Virus record (IMG/VR): IMGVR_UViG_3300035698_012210
Coordinates: 1 to 41,797 of that record
Source of the DNA: a virus
Length of the DNA stretch: 41,797 nt
Strand: one strand, 5' to 3'
The position numbers were made by a program, and so were the translations under genes. Shown one piece after another: positions 20,342 to 28,002 of this stretch. How positions within the stretch are numbered: position 1 is the stretch's first letter; each line of letters opens with the position of its first letter. The notes beneath the pieces were generated by a model, which worked only from the letters and a program-made list of their open reading frames with translations, did no database searches and had not been told where the DNA came from.

Positions 20342-22727
20342 ATATAATCCACTCCTTTTCGTATGTGACATCAAATGTCGCTATTTCTTCTATAGTTATA
20401 TTATAAAGCACTGTAGCTTCATATACTACGGTCCTATTTATATTTTCTTCAAAATCTTTTAGCTCTACGATTTTAGAATAAATTATACTATAAGTTACTA
20501 TTGATTCATATACTGTTCTGTCTGATACGTCTTCTAGCTCCTCTATATAAATTGCTTGATCTGTGTACGTAATATTAAATACCGCTATAGCTTCGTATAG
20601 TATTCCTCCGTCTACGGTACTTGTGTATTCCTGAAGCTGTACTTGTGTTTTATATGTAATATTATATACTGCAGTACTTTGGTATAGATTCCCTAAATAG
20701 TAGGATATTCCTTCGTATCCCCTAGCTGCGCTTCTAATTGTCAAGGTTTGAGCGGCGGTACCGCTTGTTAGTTTTTTGCCTGTTTCTGTTAGATTAATAG
20801 CTATATTTGTTATACTGGAGCCATTTCCGTTACGTTTTCCCTGGCTATTTGTTATGATGGCGCTGCTCATGACGGTTGATCCAAGCCCTGTTTTGTATCC
20901 TGTAGCGCTATTTTGTATTATTAGCGTTATGCTTGATGATCCTGTTTTACTCTCGGTTCTTTTTCCTGTTGCTGTAGAAGTTACTACTATACTTATTATT
21001 GATGATTCTTTACCGGCTTTGTCCCCTTCAGCTGTTTGGTTTATAGTTAGGCTATTTATTACGGGCGGCGCCCTGGCTTCTTTCTCTCCTTCAGCTGATT
21101 GCTGTATTACTATCGTTATACTTGATGATCCGCTGTAATTCTCTTGTCTGTTTCCTTCGGCGCTGCTCTGAATGGTAAGCGTTGTCGCTGTGTCTCCGGC
21201 TCCTGCCTTATCTCCTGTTACGGTACCACTTACGCTATTTGATATGCTGCTAGTGCTTAGGGCTGATTTGAGGCCCTCGGCTGTTAAATTGATAATTACT
21301 GAAATAGTAGAGCTTGCGGCCTTGCTTTTATTTCCTGCTGCTGCTAGTTGTATCGTAAGTTGATCTTCTGCTAATCCGTATCCTGTTTTGATTCCCTGGG
21401 CTGCGTTAGTTAATACAAGTGTTATCTCTGAAGAACCCGTATTTGCTTTTTGTCCTGTGGCTGTTGTTTGTATTACCGTACTAATAGCCGCGGTTCCGTC
21501 TGATTCCTTTGTACCTGAAGCCGCGGTCTGTACTGCCGCGCTTGCTGCTGATATTCCTTTTCCCTCTTTTTCGCCTGCTGCTGATTGCTGCACTATTATT
21601 GTTATTGATGATGTTCCGCTGTAATCTTCGCCGCTGTCTGCTGGCAATTCTACTGTTGCAAAAGTCATATACTGTGTTTGGCCGTTATCGCTCTGTCTGT
21701 GTATTATTTGTGTTGTGCTATAAATCATGTGATTGATATATCCACGGGGTTGCGCTGTACCTGTACCTGTGCAGTCGTTTGTGTACGACATTATCGCTGA
21801 ATTATCCAGGTCGCTTAGCGTGTTTGTTAAAGTCGTGTATTGTATTTCTTCTTCTCCGCCGGCGTTTAGCAGCACGTTCTGGTTCCATTGGACCTTCATG
21901 GCTTTGTCTGTTGCGGTTTCGCTGTTTGAAATTATAAATACTCTATTTATCTTTGTCGCTGCATTTGTGGAAGTAGTGCAATCTGCGGTTAGCGTTGTTG
22001 TTGTTATTCTTATTTGTGTGGCCATATCGTCCAGGCCGCTATTGTTGTCTGCTAGTCTATATTGTGCGTGGTAAAATGAACGCTCCAGCGTTATTGTTGG
22101 GCTTAGCGTTGCTGTCCCGGTACTGTTACTGAATTCGTGTTTTTGTATATCCCAGTTCGATCCTGTGAATTCTATTATTGCGTATGCTGCGTATGCTTCG
22201 CTTGTTGATTGTCCCCTGGTTGCGGTTAGCGTTGTCCCCGCTAGCGCTAGGGTAAATCTCATTGCCGCGTTATCGCCTCTTCCTGTGTTGGCCGATCCTT
22301 GTCCTGTTATCCAGGGTACACAATCGCTTATACTGGATATCCCTGATATTGAAGCGGTCCCGGTAAGGCTTCCTCCTGCTGTTGTTATAACACCTTTTTG
22401 TCTTACTATTATTTCGTTGGCTCCACCTGCCGATCCTATGTACTGGATAATTTGCCAGTCAACTCTGCAGTTGTTGGCTGTCCCTTTTCTGGTTAGTATC
22501 GTGTTTTCTCCACTTTGTACTGGGTGTACGGTTGTGTCGTCTGCGTTTTGCGATCCGCCGCTAGCCGTCTTTCCCATACCTGAGAAGTAAGAATTAGTTA
22601 TATGAAAAAACCACGCTGTATCGGCTATTCCAGATTCCAGCGTGTAATCGGTTCCTTCTGTAAGCGTCAAGGTTAAGTCCCCGGCCGCTATTATTGATGA
22701 TCCTCTTATGACTTTGAAATCTGCCAT
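20334..22727 (-). CDS. Large repeat-rich tail fibre/adhesin-like protein
   Basis: A 797-residue protein. Residues 1-365 are a folded, beta-rich region with many Ser, Thr and Gly residues and few charges. From about 369 to 672 there are about 15 imperfect repeats of 20-25 residues of the form SSSITIVIQQSAEGEKEG, each probably one beta-strand pair ending in a GxK turn. From about 678 to 790 lies a second family of about four units of 28 residues with the pattern VYEAIVxYNITY. The N-terminus MADFKVIRGSSI probably attaches to the tail. It is preceded by AGGAG and followed by the BppU-like gene. Likely a cell-binding appendage. The repeat sequence is unlike any family I can name. Confidence 0.7.
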   Translation of the reverse strand: MADFKVIRGSSIIAAGDLTLTLTEGTDYTLESGIADTAWFFHITNSYFSGMGKTASGGSQNADDTTVHPVQSGENTILTRKGTANNCRVDWQIIQYIGSAGGANEIIVRQKGVITTAGGSLTGTASISGISSISDCVPWITGQGSANTGRGDNAAMRFTLALAGTTLTATRGQSTSEAYAAYAIIEFTGSNWDIQKHEFSNSTGTATLSPTITLERSFYHAQYRLADNNSGLDDMATQIRITTTTLTADCTTSTNAATKINRVFIISNSETATDKAMKVQWNQNVLLNAGGEEEIQYTTLTNTLSDLDNSAIMSYTNDCTGTGTAQPRGYINHMIYSTTQIIHRQSDNGQTQYMTFATVELPADSGEDYSGTSSITIIVQQSAAGEKEGKGISAASAAVQTAASGTKESDGTAAISTVIQTTATGQKANTGSSEITLVLTNAAQGIKTGYGLAEDQLTIQLAAAGNKSKAASSTISVIINLTAEGLKSALSTSSISNSVSGTVTGDKAGAGDTATTLTIQSSAEGNRQENYSGSSSITIVIQQSAEGEKEARAPPVINSLTINQTAEGDKAGKESSIISIVVTSTATGKRTESKTGSSSITLIIQNSATGYKTGLGSTVMSSAIITNSQGKRNGNGSSITNIAINLTETGKKLTSGTAAQTLTIRSAARGYEGISYYLGNLYQSTAVYNITYKTQVQLQEYTSTVDGGILYEAIAVFNITYTDQAIYIEELEDVSDRTVYESIVTYSIIYSKIVELKDFEENINRTVVYEATVLYNITIEEIATFDVTYEKEWIIYD

Positions 22728-22745
22728 AGATCAACTCCTGCCTAT

Positions 22746-23096
22746 TTAACCGTTCAAATCTATATCTGCGTCGGTCAATGTATAAGTTCCCTGGCCGGTG
22801 TACGCTTCGTTAGTTAGTCCGTCATATCCATAAAATACGCCGCCTATAGCTAATGACCAATAGCCTACATATTTAACTGTTTCTCCTGCTGGAATATCAA
22901 AGGCCGGTTGATTTGAGCTGTCAAGCGCTCCGCCGGCTGCTGCGTTCCAAGTGATCGCTTTTCTTGCATATGCTGGGGTTCCTCCTGTGATTTCGTTTAA
23001 TCCGGTTATTCCTGGATCGTCATTATGCATTGAAACAAAAACGGCAGCTCCTGCAAATTCTTCTAGCATTAAATTTTTTGCTGTTGCATTAAGCAT
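22746..23096 (-). CDS. Small tail protein of the minor tail/appendage type
   Basis: A 116-residue protein that begins MLNATAKNLMLEEFAG and continues VFVSMHNDDPGITGLNEITGG, TPAYARKAITWNAAAGG and FDIPAGETVKYVGYWS. The HxxDPG--G--E--GG-PAYARKA-TW pattern is known from small tail or appendage proteins in many phages, including actinobacteriophages. It forms a beta-sandwich and probably caps or attaches fibres. Good AGGAGG site. It follows the holin and a terminator. Confidence 0.8.
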   Translation of the reverse strand: MLNATAKNLMLEEFAGAAVFVSMHNDDPGITGLNEITGGTPAYARKAITWNAAAGGALDSSNQPAFDIPAGETVKYVGYWSLAIGGVFYGYDGLTNEAYTGQGTYTLTDADIDLNG

Positions 23097-23132
23097 TGTT
23101 TTTTCCTCCTGTTTTATCTATAAAAATAGTGC

Positions 23133-23151
23133 CTATATTCTTCTATAAAAA
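23133..23151. repeat. 19-bp element next to terminator (copy 2)
   Basis: CTATATTCTTCTATAAAAA on the plus strand matches 18 of 19 bases of the element at 19304-19322. Both copies directly follow a terminator in the direction of transcription and precede a new gene block. The role is unknown. Confidence 0.6.
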
Positions 23152-23169
23152 ACCCGTAAAACGGTTTTT
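23147..23169 (-). terminator. Intrinsic terminator between holin and small tail gene
   Basis: On the minus strand a stem of AAAAACCGT pairing with ACGG(G)TTTTT, with one bulged base and a three-base loop, is followed by TTTTTTATAG. The stem is AT-rich at its base. It is symmetric enough to work on both strands. Confidence 0.6.
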
Positions 23170-23185
23170 ATTTATTTTTGGTATC

Positions 23186-23194
23186 CTTGTACCA
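23186..23194 (-). promoter_or_regulatory. Possible extended -10 after the holin
   Basis: The minus strand reads TGGTGGTACAAG, matching the TGGTAYAA core of the other extended -10 elements, but no -35 is visible and a terminator follows within 20 bases. If used, the transcript would start before that hairpin. Weak. Confidence 0.2.
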
Positions 23195-23201
23195 CCAATT
23201 T

Positions 23202-23294
23202 TTACAATCGCACACAGCGGCTTGTATTCCTCACGCGGGTGCTGTCTTTACATTGTTTTCTATATTTAGCTACATTTTCACCAGTATATGTCAT
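23202..23294 (-). CDS. Possible 30-residue peptide after the holin
   Basis: A 30-codon frame (MTYTGENVAKYRKQCKDSTR) starts in an ATGA overlap with the holin stop and ends before the terminator. The ribosome site is poor (AGG, three bases away), so it would rely on translational coupling. It is basic and has two cysteines. It could be chance. Confidence 0.3.
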   Translation of the reverse strand: MTYTGENVAKYRKQCKDSTRVRNTSRCVRL

Positions 23295-23803
23295 TCCTGG
23301 TCTTTTTTCACCTGGTCTTTTTTCACCTGGTCTTCTACGGCTGCAACTTTTACCAACATTCCAGCGTTATCTCTTACCAAGCCGAATGCATTCGATATAA
23401 AATCGGGTACATTAACGCCGATTAATATTAGATTCTGTATACAGCTAAACCCTTCGGTTCCTATTAAGTAAATTGTTACTGCGTAACCAAATAGCCCGTT
23501 TACTGGTAGTACCACTCCTAATTTTTCTACCATAAAAATTATTACGTAATCGATCAAAAACCCTAATAAAATCAAAACGCCATATAGTAGTTTTTTTACT
23601 ATTCCCCATATCGCTGTTTTGCCATTAAATCCTTCGTTCTTCATAGCTGCTATCATTCCTACTATGTAGTCTAGTATTATGAGTGCTAAAAGTACGATCA
23701 CCAATTCGGTCATAGCGTTAGCTAAATATCCGAATACTCCTACTACCAAACCTAAGAATGATTTGGTTCCTGGGTTTTCCCCTATGTTCTGTAATCTTTC
23801 CAT
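23291..23803 (-). CDS. Holin, phage_holin_4 (TcdE-like) family
   Basis: The 170-residue protein forms membrane holes that release or activate the endolysin. It has hydrophobic segments at about residues 14-30 (FLGLVVGVFGYLA), 33-55 (LVIVLLALIILDYIVGM), 68-92 (VKKLLYGVLILLGFLIDYV) and 100-118. The motif LDYIVGMIAAMKNEGFNGKT is the signature of the TcdE/phage-lysis holin family (Pfam Phage_holin_4). The charged C-terminal tail repeats DQVKK, encoded by a 15-bp tandem repeat at 23296-23334. It is longer than the usual 130-145 residues because of that tail and a longer N-terminus. It is separated from the endolysin by several tail genes. Confidence 0.92.
   Translation of the reverse strand: MERLQNIGENPGTKSFLGLVVGVFGYLANAMTELVIVLLALIILDYIVGMIAAMKNEGFNGKTAIWGIVKKLLYGVLILLGFLIDYVIIFMVEKLGVVLPVNGLFGYAVTIYLIGTEGFSCIQNLILIGVNVPDFISNAFGLVRDNAGMLVKVAAVEDQVKKDQVKKDQE
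23296..23334. repeat. 15-bp tandem repeat in the holin C-terminus
   Basis: CCTGGTCTTTTTTCA occurs twice in full and a third time in part (plus strand 23296-23310, 23311-23325, 23326-23334). It keeps the reading frame and yields DQVKK repeats in the holin tail. Such repeats change length by slippage without a frameshift. Confidence 0.9.
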
Positions 23804-23821
23804 TATTCCTGTCCCTTCAAT

Positions 23822-25153
23822 TTATGTATACGCTCGCGTCGAGGTAGTATCCTGCTTTTGTATTTTAAGGATATAATCGCTTAGGCGTCCTATTCCTTCT
23901 ATGCCTCCGCTGTCTACTGCAAAATCTGTTGTATATCCTTTTTGCCCCATGTTGTGTGTTATGGTCGTTATGATTCCTATTGTTCTTACATATCCGTCTT
24001 TTGTAATTTTGGCTGTATCTCCAGGAATAATATAAGGCCTGAACGGTCCCCTAAATGTTTCTATCGTTCCTACGTTGGATAGCTTGCCCGCTAAATCTAG
24101 CGCTATAACATCGCAGTCTCCTTGCGTTGTTCCATCTGCTACTTTTACGTATTTTGTCTTTTTTGTTCCAATGGCCCAACTTTCGTATATTGTTACTTCG
24201 GCATAGGCTATCTGTGAATAGCCGCTAGTATGAACGCATACTCTTGTGTAACTTTCTCCGTCGTCATCTATGCTATTTCGTGAGTAGCAATCCGGGCCAT
24301 AAATAAATTCGTAATCTCCTACAGTTGTAAATTCGCTATATCCACTTGATCCAATTACTATAACGCCGTCTGCTTTTTCTCTAATCTGCCAACCTGTTGC
24401 TTCTAATATTTCTTGTATTCCTTTGTATAAAGTTTCTGATCTATCAAATGTCATACCTATGTTATTAGTGGTTGTCTCTATTGAATATTCGCTTGTCTGA
24501 TATCCGGCTAATTCCATTATGTCAGTTAGTATAGAAGTTACGGTTGCGTAGCTGTAATAGTAGCTTTCATCAAATGTTTGATCGTACAGCGGCTTTCCTA
24601 TGATTCCCCTACAAGCTAATCGGGCTTGTGCCTTTTTATCTTCGTAGTTGCTTCTATCTACATAAAATTCGCCCATGTCATACCATTCACTATCTCCGGC
24701 CTGAAATCTTATCGATACGGCTGCGCCTGGGTTTATAATAGATCTTTGGTCTTCAATTAAAAATTCTGGTATTACTATAAAACCGATATCTCCTCTGTTT
24801 ACTGGCGTCTTTATGTCATATCTAATAGTTGAATTTATAAGCTGATCGCTTACGTCGTATTGTAATAAATATATTACTATCTGTTGTTTGTCTCCGAATA
24901 GCCATGATCCGTAAATTCCTTCTAGGCTTAATATCCTTAAGCTGGCATTCTCTACATTTGTCTGGTTAGCGCAAATCCCTACGCTATCAAAAGTTAGCCC
25001 GTCAAATTCTCCCTCAACTACTGGGCTTGTCTCTCCCTGCAGGTTTCCGCTCCCGTCGTTATACCAATGCTCTATTGACGCGTCAGGAAACTGCAAGGCT
25101 AGGCCTTCAGTTCCGTCTGCTAATTTTCTTTGATATTCAAATGATAATAACAT
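23822..25153 (-). CDS. Tail-tip/baseplate hub-like protein
   Basis: A 443-residue protein with an all-beta N-terminal part (residues 1-160: LSFEYQRKLADGTEGLAL, DDLTF-like FDGLTFDSVGICANQTN). Next comes a segment like XkdQ/gp27-type hubs, with TSILTDIMELAGYQTSEY (about 205-222) and YKGIQEILEATGWQIREK (about 242-259), and a C-terminal region with RPYIIPGDTAKITKDGYVRT and ITTITHNMGQKGYTT (about 365-415). The order, MELAGY then ILEATGW then IxxGD and ITHxx, is typical of baseplate hub proteins and of domains that hold cell-wall puncturing devices. It starts in a short overlap with the 33-residue gene upstream. No enzymatic domain is visible. Confidence 0.7.
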   Translation of the reverse strand: MLLSFEYQRKLADGTEGLALQFPDASIEHWYNDGSGNLQGETSPVVEGEFDGLTFDSVGICANQTNVENASLRILSLEGIYGSWLFGDKQQIVIYLLQYDVSDQLINSTIRYDIKTPVNRGDIGFIVIPEFLIEDQRSIINPGAAVSIRFQAGDSEWYDMGEFYVDRSNYEDKKAQARLACRGIIGKPLYDQTFDESYYYSYATVTSILTDIMELAGYQTSEYSIETTTNNIGMTFDRSETLYKGIQEILEATGWQIREKADGVIVIGSSGYSEFTTVGDYEFIYGPDCYSRNSIDDDGESYTRVCVHTSGYSQIAYAEVTIYESWAIGTKKTKYVKVADGTTQGDCDVIALDLAGKLSNVGTIETFRGPFRPYIIPGDTAKITKDGYVRTIGIITTITHNMGQKGYTTDFAVDSGGIEGIGRLSDYILKIQKQDTTSTRAYT

Positions 25154-25156
25154 TTG

Positions 25157-25258
25157 TTATCTCCCACTTATGTCTTTCATGCATTTTACTATTACTATTA
25201 CCACTAGTATTCCTATTCCTATTACTGTCCAAAATATAAATTGGCTAGCTGCTTCCAT
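25157..25258 (-). CDS. 33-residue single-helix membrane peptide
   Basis: The frame MEAASQFIFWTVIGIGILVV encodes one hydrophobic helix (residues 7-25) and a short basic tail (VKCMKDISGR). AGGAGG lies six bases before the ATG, stronger than many known genes here, and the stop overlaps the next start region. It lies between two tail-tip genes, where holin-like or membrane-access peptides are unexpected. It could be an accessory lysis peptide or a tail-tip membrane-interaction peptide. Confidence 0.65.
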   Translation of the reverse strand: MEAASQFIFWTVIGIGILVVIVIVKCMKDISGR

Positions 25259-25268
25259 GATTCTCCTC

Positions 25269-26627
25269 CTATGCTGGAACTGATCCATTTGAAAATGTAA
25301 GTGCGAATTCTAAATCCAGCACATAATCATTGCTCTTTGCAATGTATGGAACGGTCCAAGTCCCTGTTACGACTGCTGCTGCTGCTGGTATTGATCCCGA
25401 TTCAAATGTTACTTTACCAAGTGTATCATTATAGGTGTAATCGGTTGTTACCGTCTGCAGTACTCCATCAACTTTAACAGATAACGTTCCGCCTGTGATT
25501 TCGTTCCATAGCCATGTGGATGATAAATTATCGGTTTCTGTTAATGTGAACTCGTCCTCTACTCCGTCTCCCACTCCTATTTGATAATCTGTAAAAGTTG
25601 TACCTGTATAAATTCCTGTTATTGGTAGGATAGCCCTAAACAATGGCTTATATGCTAATGAAGTGCTTACTCCGGTATTTAGATTTAATCTCATTTTCAT
25701 GCCAAACTCTTTTATTTTTCCGTTGCCTTCATCGGTGCCAAATCTCTGCGCATATGTCACCTCATAGCCTACTTTAGTTGGTGTGATTATAGAACTCCGG
25801 TCGATTTCTGTTTCTACAGCATCATCCGTTTCTTCGTCTATTGCAGCATCATTGCTACCTACATAAAAATACGAGGTAGGATATAAATCGTCATCGTAGT
25901 CTCCCCAAGTTCGTGATAACGGAAGGTTATTTGCGCAACAAGAAAATAATGCGTTTCCCTCTGTTGTTCCATCTACCCACTCTAGGTTGTTGTATGTAAT
26001 AGATCCAAGTACAAGGTACAACTTACTATAAATTTCTATTTGCATTGTTGCGGTTTTTGTTATTGTTAAAGGATCACCTTCGCTGTCAACTATTAAAGCT
26101 CTAGTGCTAGTGTATGAGTTAGCTGGTCCACTAGCAAGTCCGATCTCTTTTAGTGTAGCTCCTACATTATCTGCCGGTGCTAAAGTGATTTTTTGGGTAA
26201 ACCATGCATATCCATCCACAATGTCAGTACCTGCGTCTTCTGCATCCTCCGCTTGCTTATATCCAATATAAGTTTCCATACCTGTGTCTGTTATTGCTGG
26301 GGCTGTGTTTCCTGACCCATACACAATTGCACCGCCAAACGAATAATCAAACTCTGAGTGCGGTGAATGAGCACTTCCAAAATACTCTAACATTGGAAAC
26401 CTAATATACCCATTATTATACTGTGATTGTGTTCCAGGCGCTAATTGCCAAGCTAATTTAGCCAGTCCTTGGTTTAACACAACGTTATAAGCTTTAAGTT
26501 CTTTGTATGATTTTATGCTGTTTATATCTACTTCTCCAGCAGCGTTTTTATTAAACTCTGTTATTTTTAAAGTAAATTCATTATGCAGTTTTATTTGTTT
26601 TCTTATTTTGTGTTTTTTGTTTTTCAT
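25269..26627 (-). CDS. Tail fibre/receptor-binding-type protein
   Basis: A 452-residue protein with a basic N-terminus (MKNKKHKIRKQIKLHNEF) and a beta-rich body of Ser, Thr, Gly and aromatic residues (YNNGYIRFPMLEYFGSAH; GTEGNALFSCCANNLPLS). C-terminal segments include VGDGVEDEFTLTETDNLS and SVKVDGVLQTVTTDYTYND, the latter like the fibre repeats VDG--QT-T-DYTY that occur in phage tail-fibre proteins. No enzymatic motif. Its place between a structural tail protein and the hub suggests a tip fibre. Function inferred from composition and location. Confidence 0.6.
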   Translation of the reverse strand: MKNKKHKIRKQIKLHNEFTLKITEFNKNAAGEVDINSIKSYKELKAYNVVLNQGLAKLAWQLAPGTQSQYNNGYIRFPMLEYFGSAHSPHSEFDYSFGGAIVYGSGNTAPAITDTGMETYIGYKQAEDAEDAGTDIVDGYAWFTQKITLAPADNVGATLKEIGLASGPANSYTSTRALIVDSEGDPLTITKTATMQIEIYSKLYLVLGSITYNNLEWVDGTTEGNALFSCCANNLPLSRTWGDYDDDLYPTSYFYVGSNDAAIDEETDDAVETEIDRSSIITPTKVGYEVTYAQRFGTDEGNGKIKEFGMKMRLNLNTGVSTSLAYKPLFRAILPITGIYTGTTFTDYQIGVGDGVEDEFTLTETDNLSSTWLWNEITGGTLSVKVDGVLQTVTTDYTYNDTLGKVTFESGSIPAAAAVVTGTWTVPYIAKSNDYVLDLEFALTFSNGSVPA

Positions 26628-26637
26628 CTTATCCCTC

Positions 26638-28002
26638 CTATGGATCTATATCATCGATATGTGTTCTTACAACCGATAGTCCTGCAAACGCTACGTTTAT
26701 TGCCTCTTCTGGGTAATTCTTGATAAAAACAATTATTATTCTATCAATTGTTAGTCCCTCTAGTGCTACGTTTATTGCCTCTAGTTCTCCTGGGTTGTTT
26801 ATTGGTAAAAGTGCGGTTGGCGTAAAAGTTATATCAAAATTTTCTACCTGTGGGCTTCCTGATGCTGCTCCTGCCAATGTTCCTATTGTAGCATTGTACT
26901 GAACTCTTATGTCTCCAGTATCTTTATTAAAGCCAGCCCATCCATTGATTAATATCCATATAGCCTTTTCGTTTTTAGTATCTTTTATCACTGCAAGTAA
27001 CTCGCTTATCTCGGGTGTCCCTCCACTTCCAACTTCTAACTCTATTTTAACCCATAAATATTTTCCTGTTAAGTCATCAAATTCATTGACTCCGTTTATG
27101 CTTCCTCCGTTTGTTGATATTGCATATGTTGGTTCAACTCCTTGTGTGCTGCTAATACCTGTACTTATAACTGCTATAGCACCTGTTGGTAGTAATTCTG
27201 TCCATTCTATAATACTTTCTGAAACTGATGTTACTTCATCTGTAGATATTTCATATTTTGCTATTCCTTCATCCCCTGTAACTGGTGCCCCTGGTGATAG
27301 GATCATAGGCCCACAATATTGGCAGTATGAACTTACACTTATTGTCGTAGATGTATAGTTTTTATAGCCTACTATTTTTATACCTGTAATGCTTTCTACC
27401 GGGTACGAAGATGGCCCATAACGACAATCTACTCCATCATCTGTTTCATTTCCTATCCAGTATCTTTCCCCATCTTCTAATTCTACTGGTGTAGTAAATA
27501 CTAAATCTTCATATGCATTAGCTGTAACTGAGAAATTTTGGCTATATACTCTTGTAGCTGTATTTGTTACATTACTAGCACCATCTAATTTATGTACTCT
27601 CATTTGTTTTGTTCCGCTTTGTTCAGGATATACTCGTATTCCTCCGAGTTTAAATCCGCTTCCAGTTACTTCAATTATTAGTCCTCTAGGATATGAAGTA
27701 ACTGATGTCGACGAATATGTTAATGGCGCGGACTGTTCTTCTGCGTCTTCTCCTGCTACTTGTAAGGCTTCATCTTTTACCAAGGCATCCGTATACTCTC
27801 CTCCTAGTACACTTTTTTGTGCTGCAAATTTATAGGCTGGTCCTACATTTTCTATATCATATATTTTAGCGTCTTCTTCCCCTCCTGGTATATAGTCATA
27901 TTCATTCCCGGTTATTGTAAGGGCTGCTTTATTTCCAGATATGCTGCTTTCCTTAATATCTTCATCAAAGTTTACTTGAATTATTTTTCCTTTTTCTGCC
28001 AT
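26638..28002 (-). CDS. Tail/fibre protein with paired C-terminal repeats
   Basis: A 454-residue beta-rich protein. The middle contains a CBM-like or lectin-like sandwich (SGFKLGGIRVYPEQSGTKQM, LEDGERYWIGNETDDG, and ISVSSYCQYCG). The last 53 residues (402-454) hold two copies of a short unit: INVALEGLTIDRIIIVFIKNY and INVAFAGLSVVRTHID. The preceding gene contains the same unit. The two genes share one base (stop TAA overlapping ATG), which supports a common assembly. The N-terminus GKIIQVNFDEDIKESSI has the start of a SwmB/Ig-like strand. Probably part of the tail tip or a side fibre. Confidence 0.6.
   Translation of the reverse strand: MAEKGKIIQVNFDEDIKESSISGNKAALTITGNEYDYIPGGEEDAKIYDIENVGPAYKFAAQKSVLGGEYTDALVKDEALQVAGEDAEEQSAPLTYSSTSVTSYPRGLIIEVTGSGFKLGGIRVYPEQSGTKQMRVHKLDGASNVTNTATRVYSQNFSVTANAYEDLVFTTPVELEDGERYWIGNETDDGVDCRYGPSSYPVESITGIKIVGYKNYTSTTISVSSYCQYCGPMILSPGAPVTGDEGIAKYEISTDEVTSVSESIIEWTELLPTGAIAVISTGISSTQGVEPTYAISTNGGSINGVNEFDDLTGKYLWVKIELEVGSGGTPEISELLAVIKDTKNEKAIWILINGWAGFNKDTGDIRVQYNATIGTLAGAASGSPQVENFDITFTPTALLPINNPGELEAINVALEGLTIDRIIIVFIKNYPEEAINVAFAGLSVVRTHIDDIDP

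Noticed and set aside
20334-22727. CRISPR-like or diversity-generating repeat array
   Set aside because: The repeats are imperfect at the DNA level and continue an open reading frame; no reverse transcriptase or cas gene is present.
26909-27358. Plus-strand 149-codon frame
   Set aside because: Antisense of the 454-residue tail protein without any ribosome site or domain.
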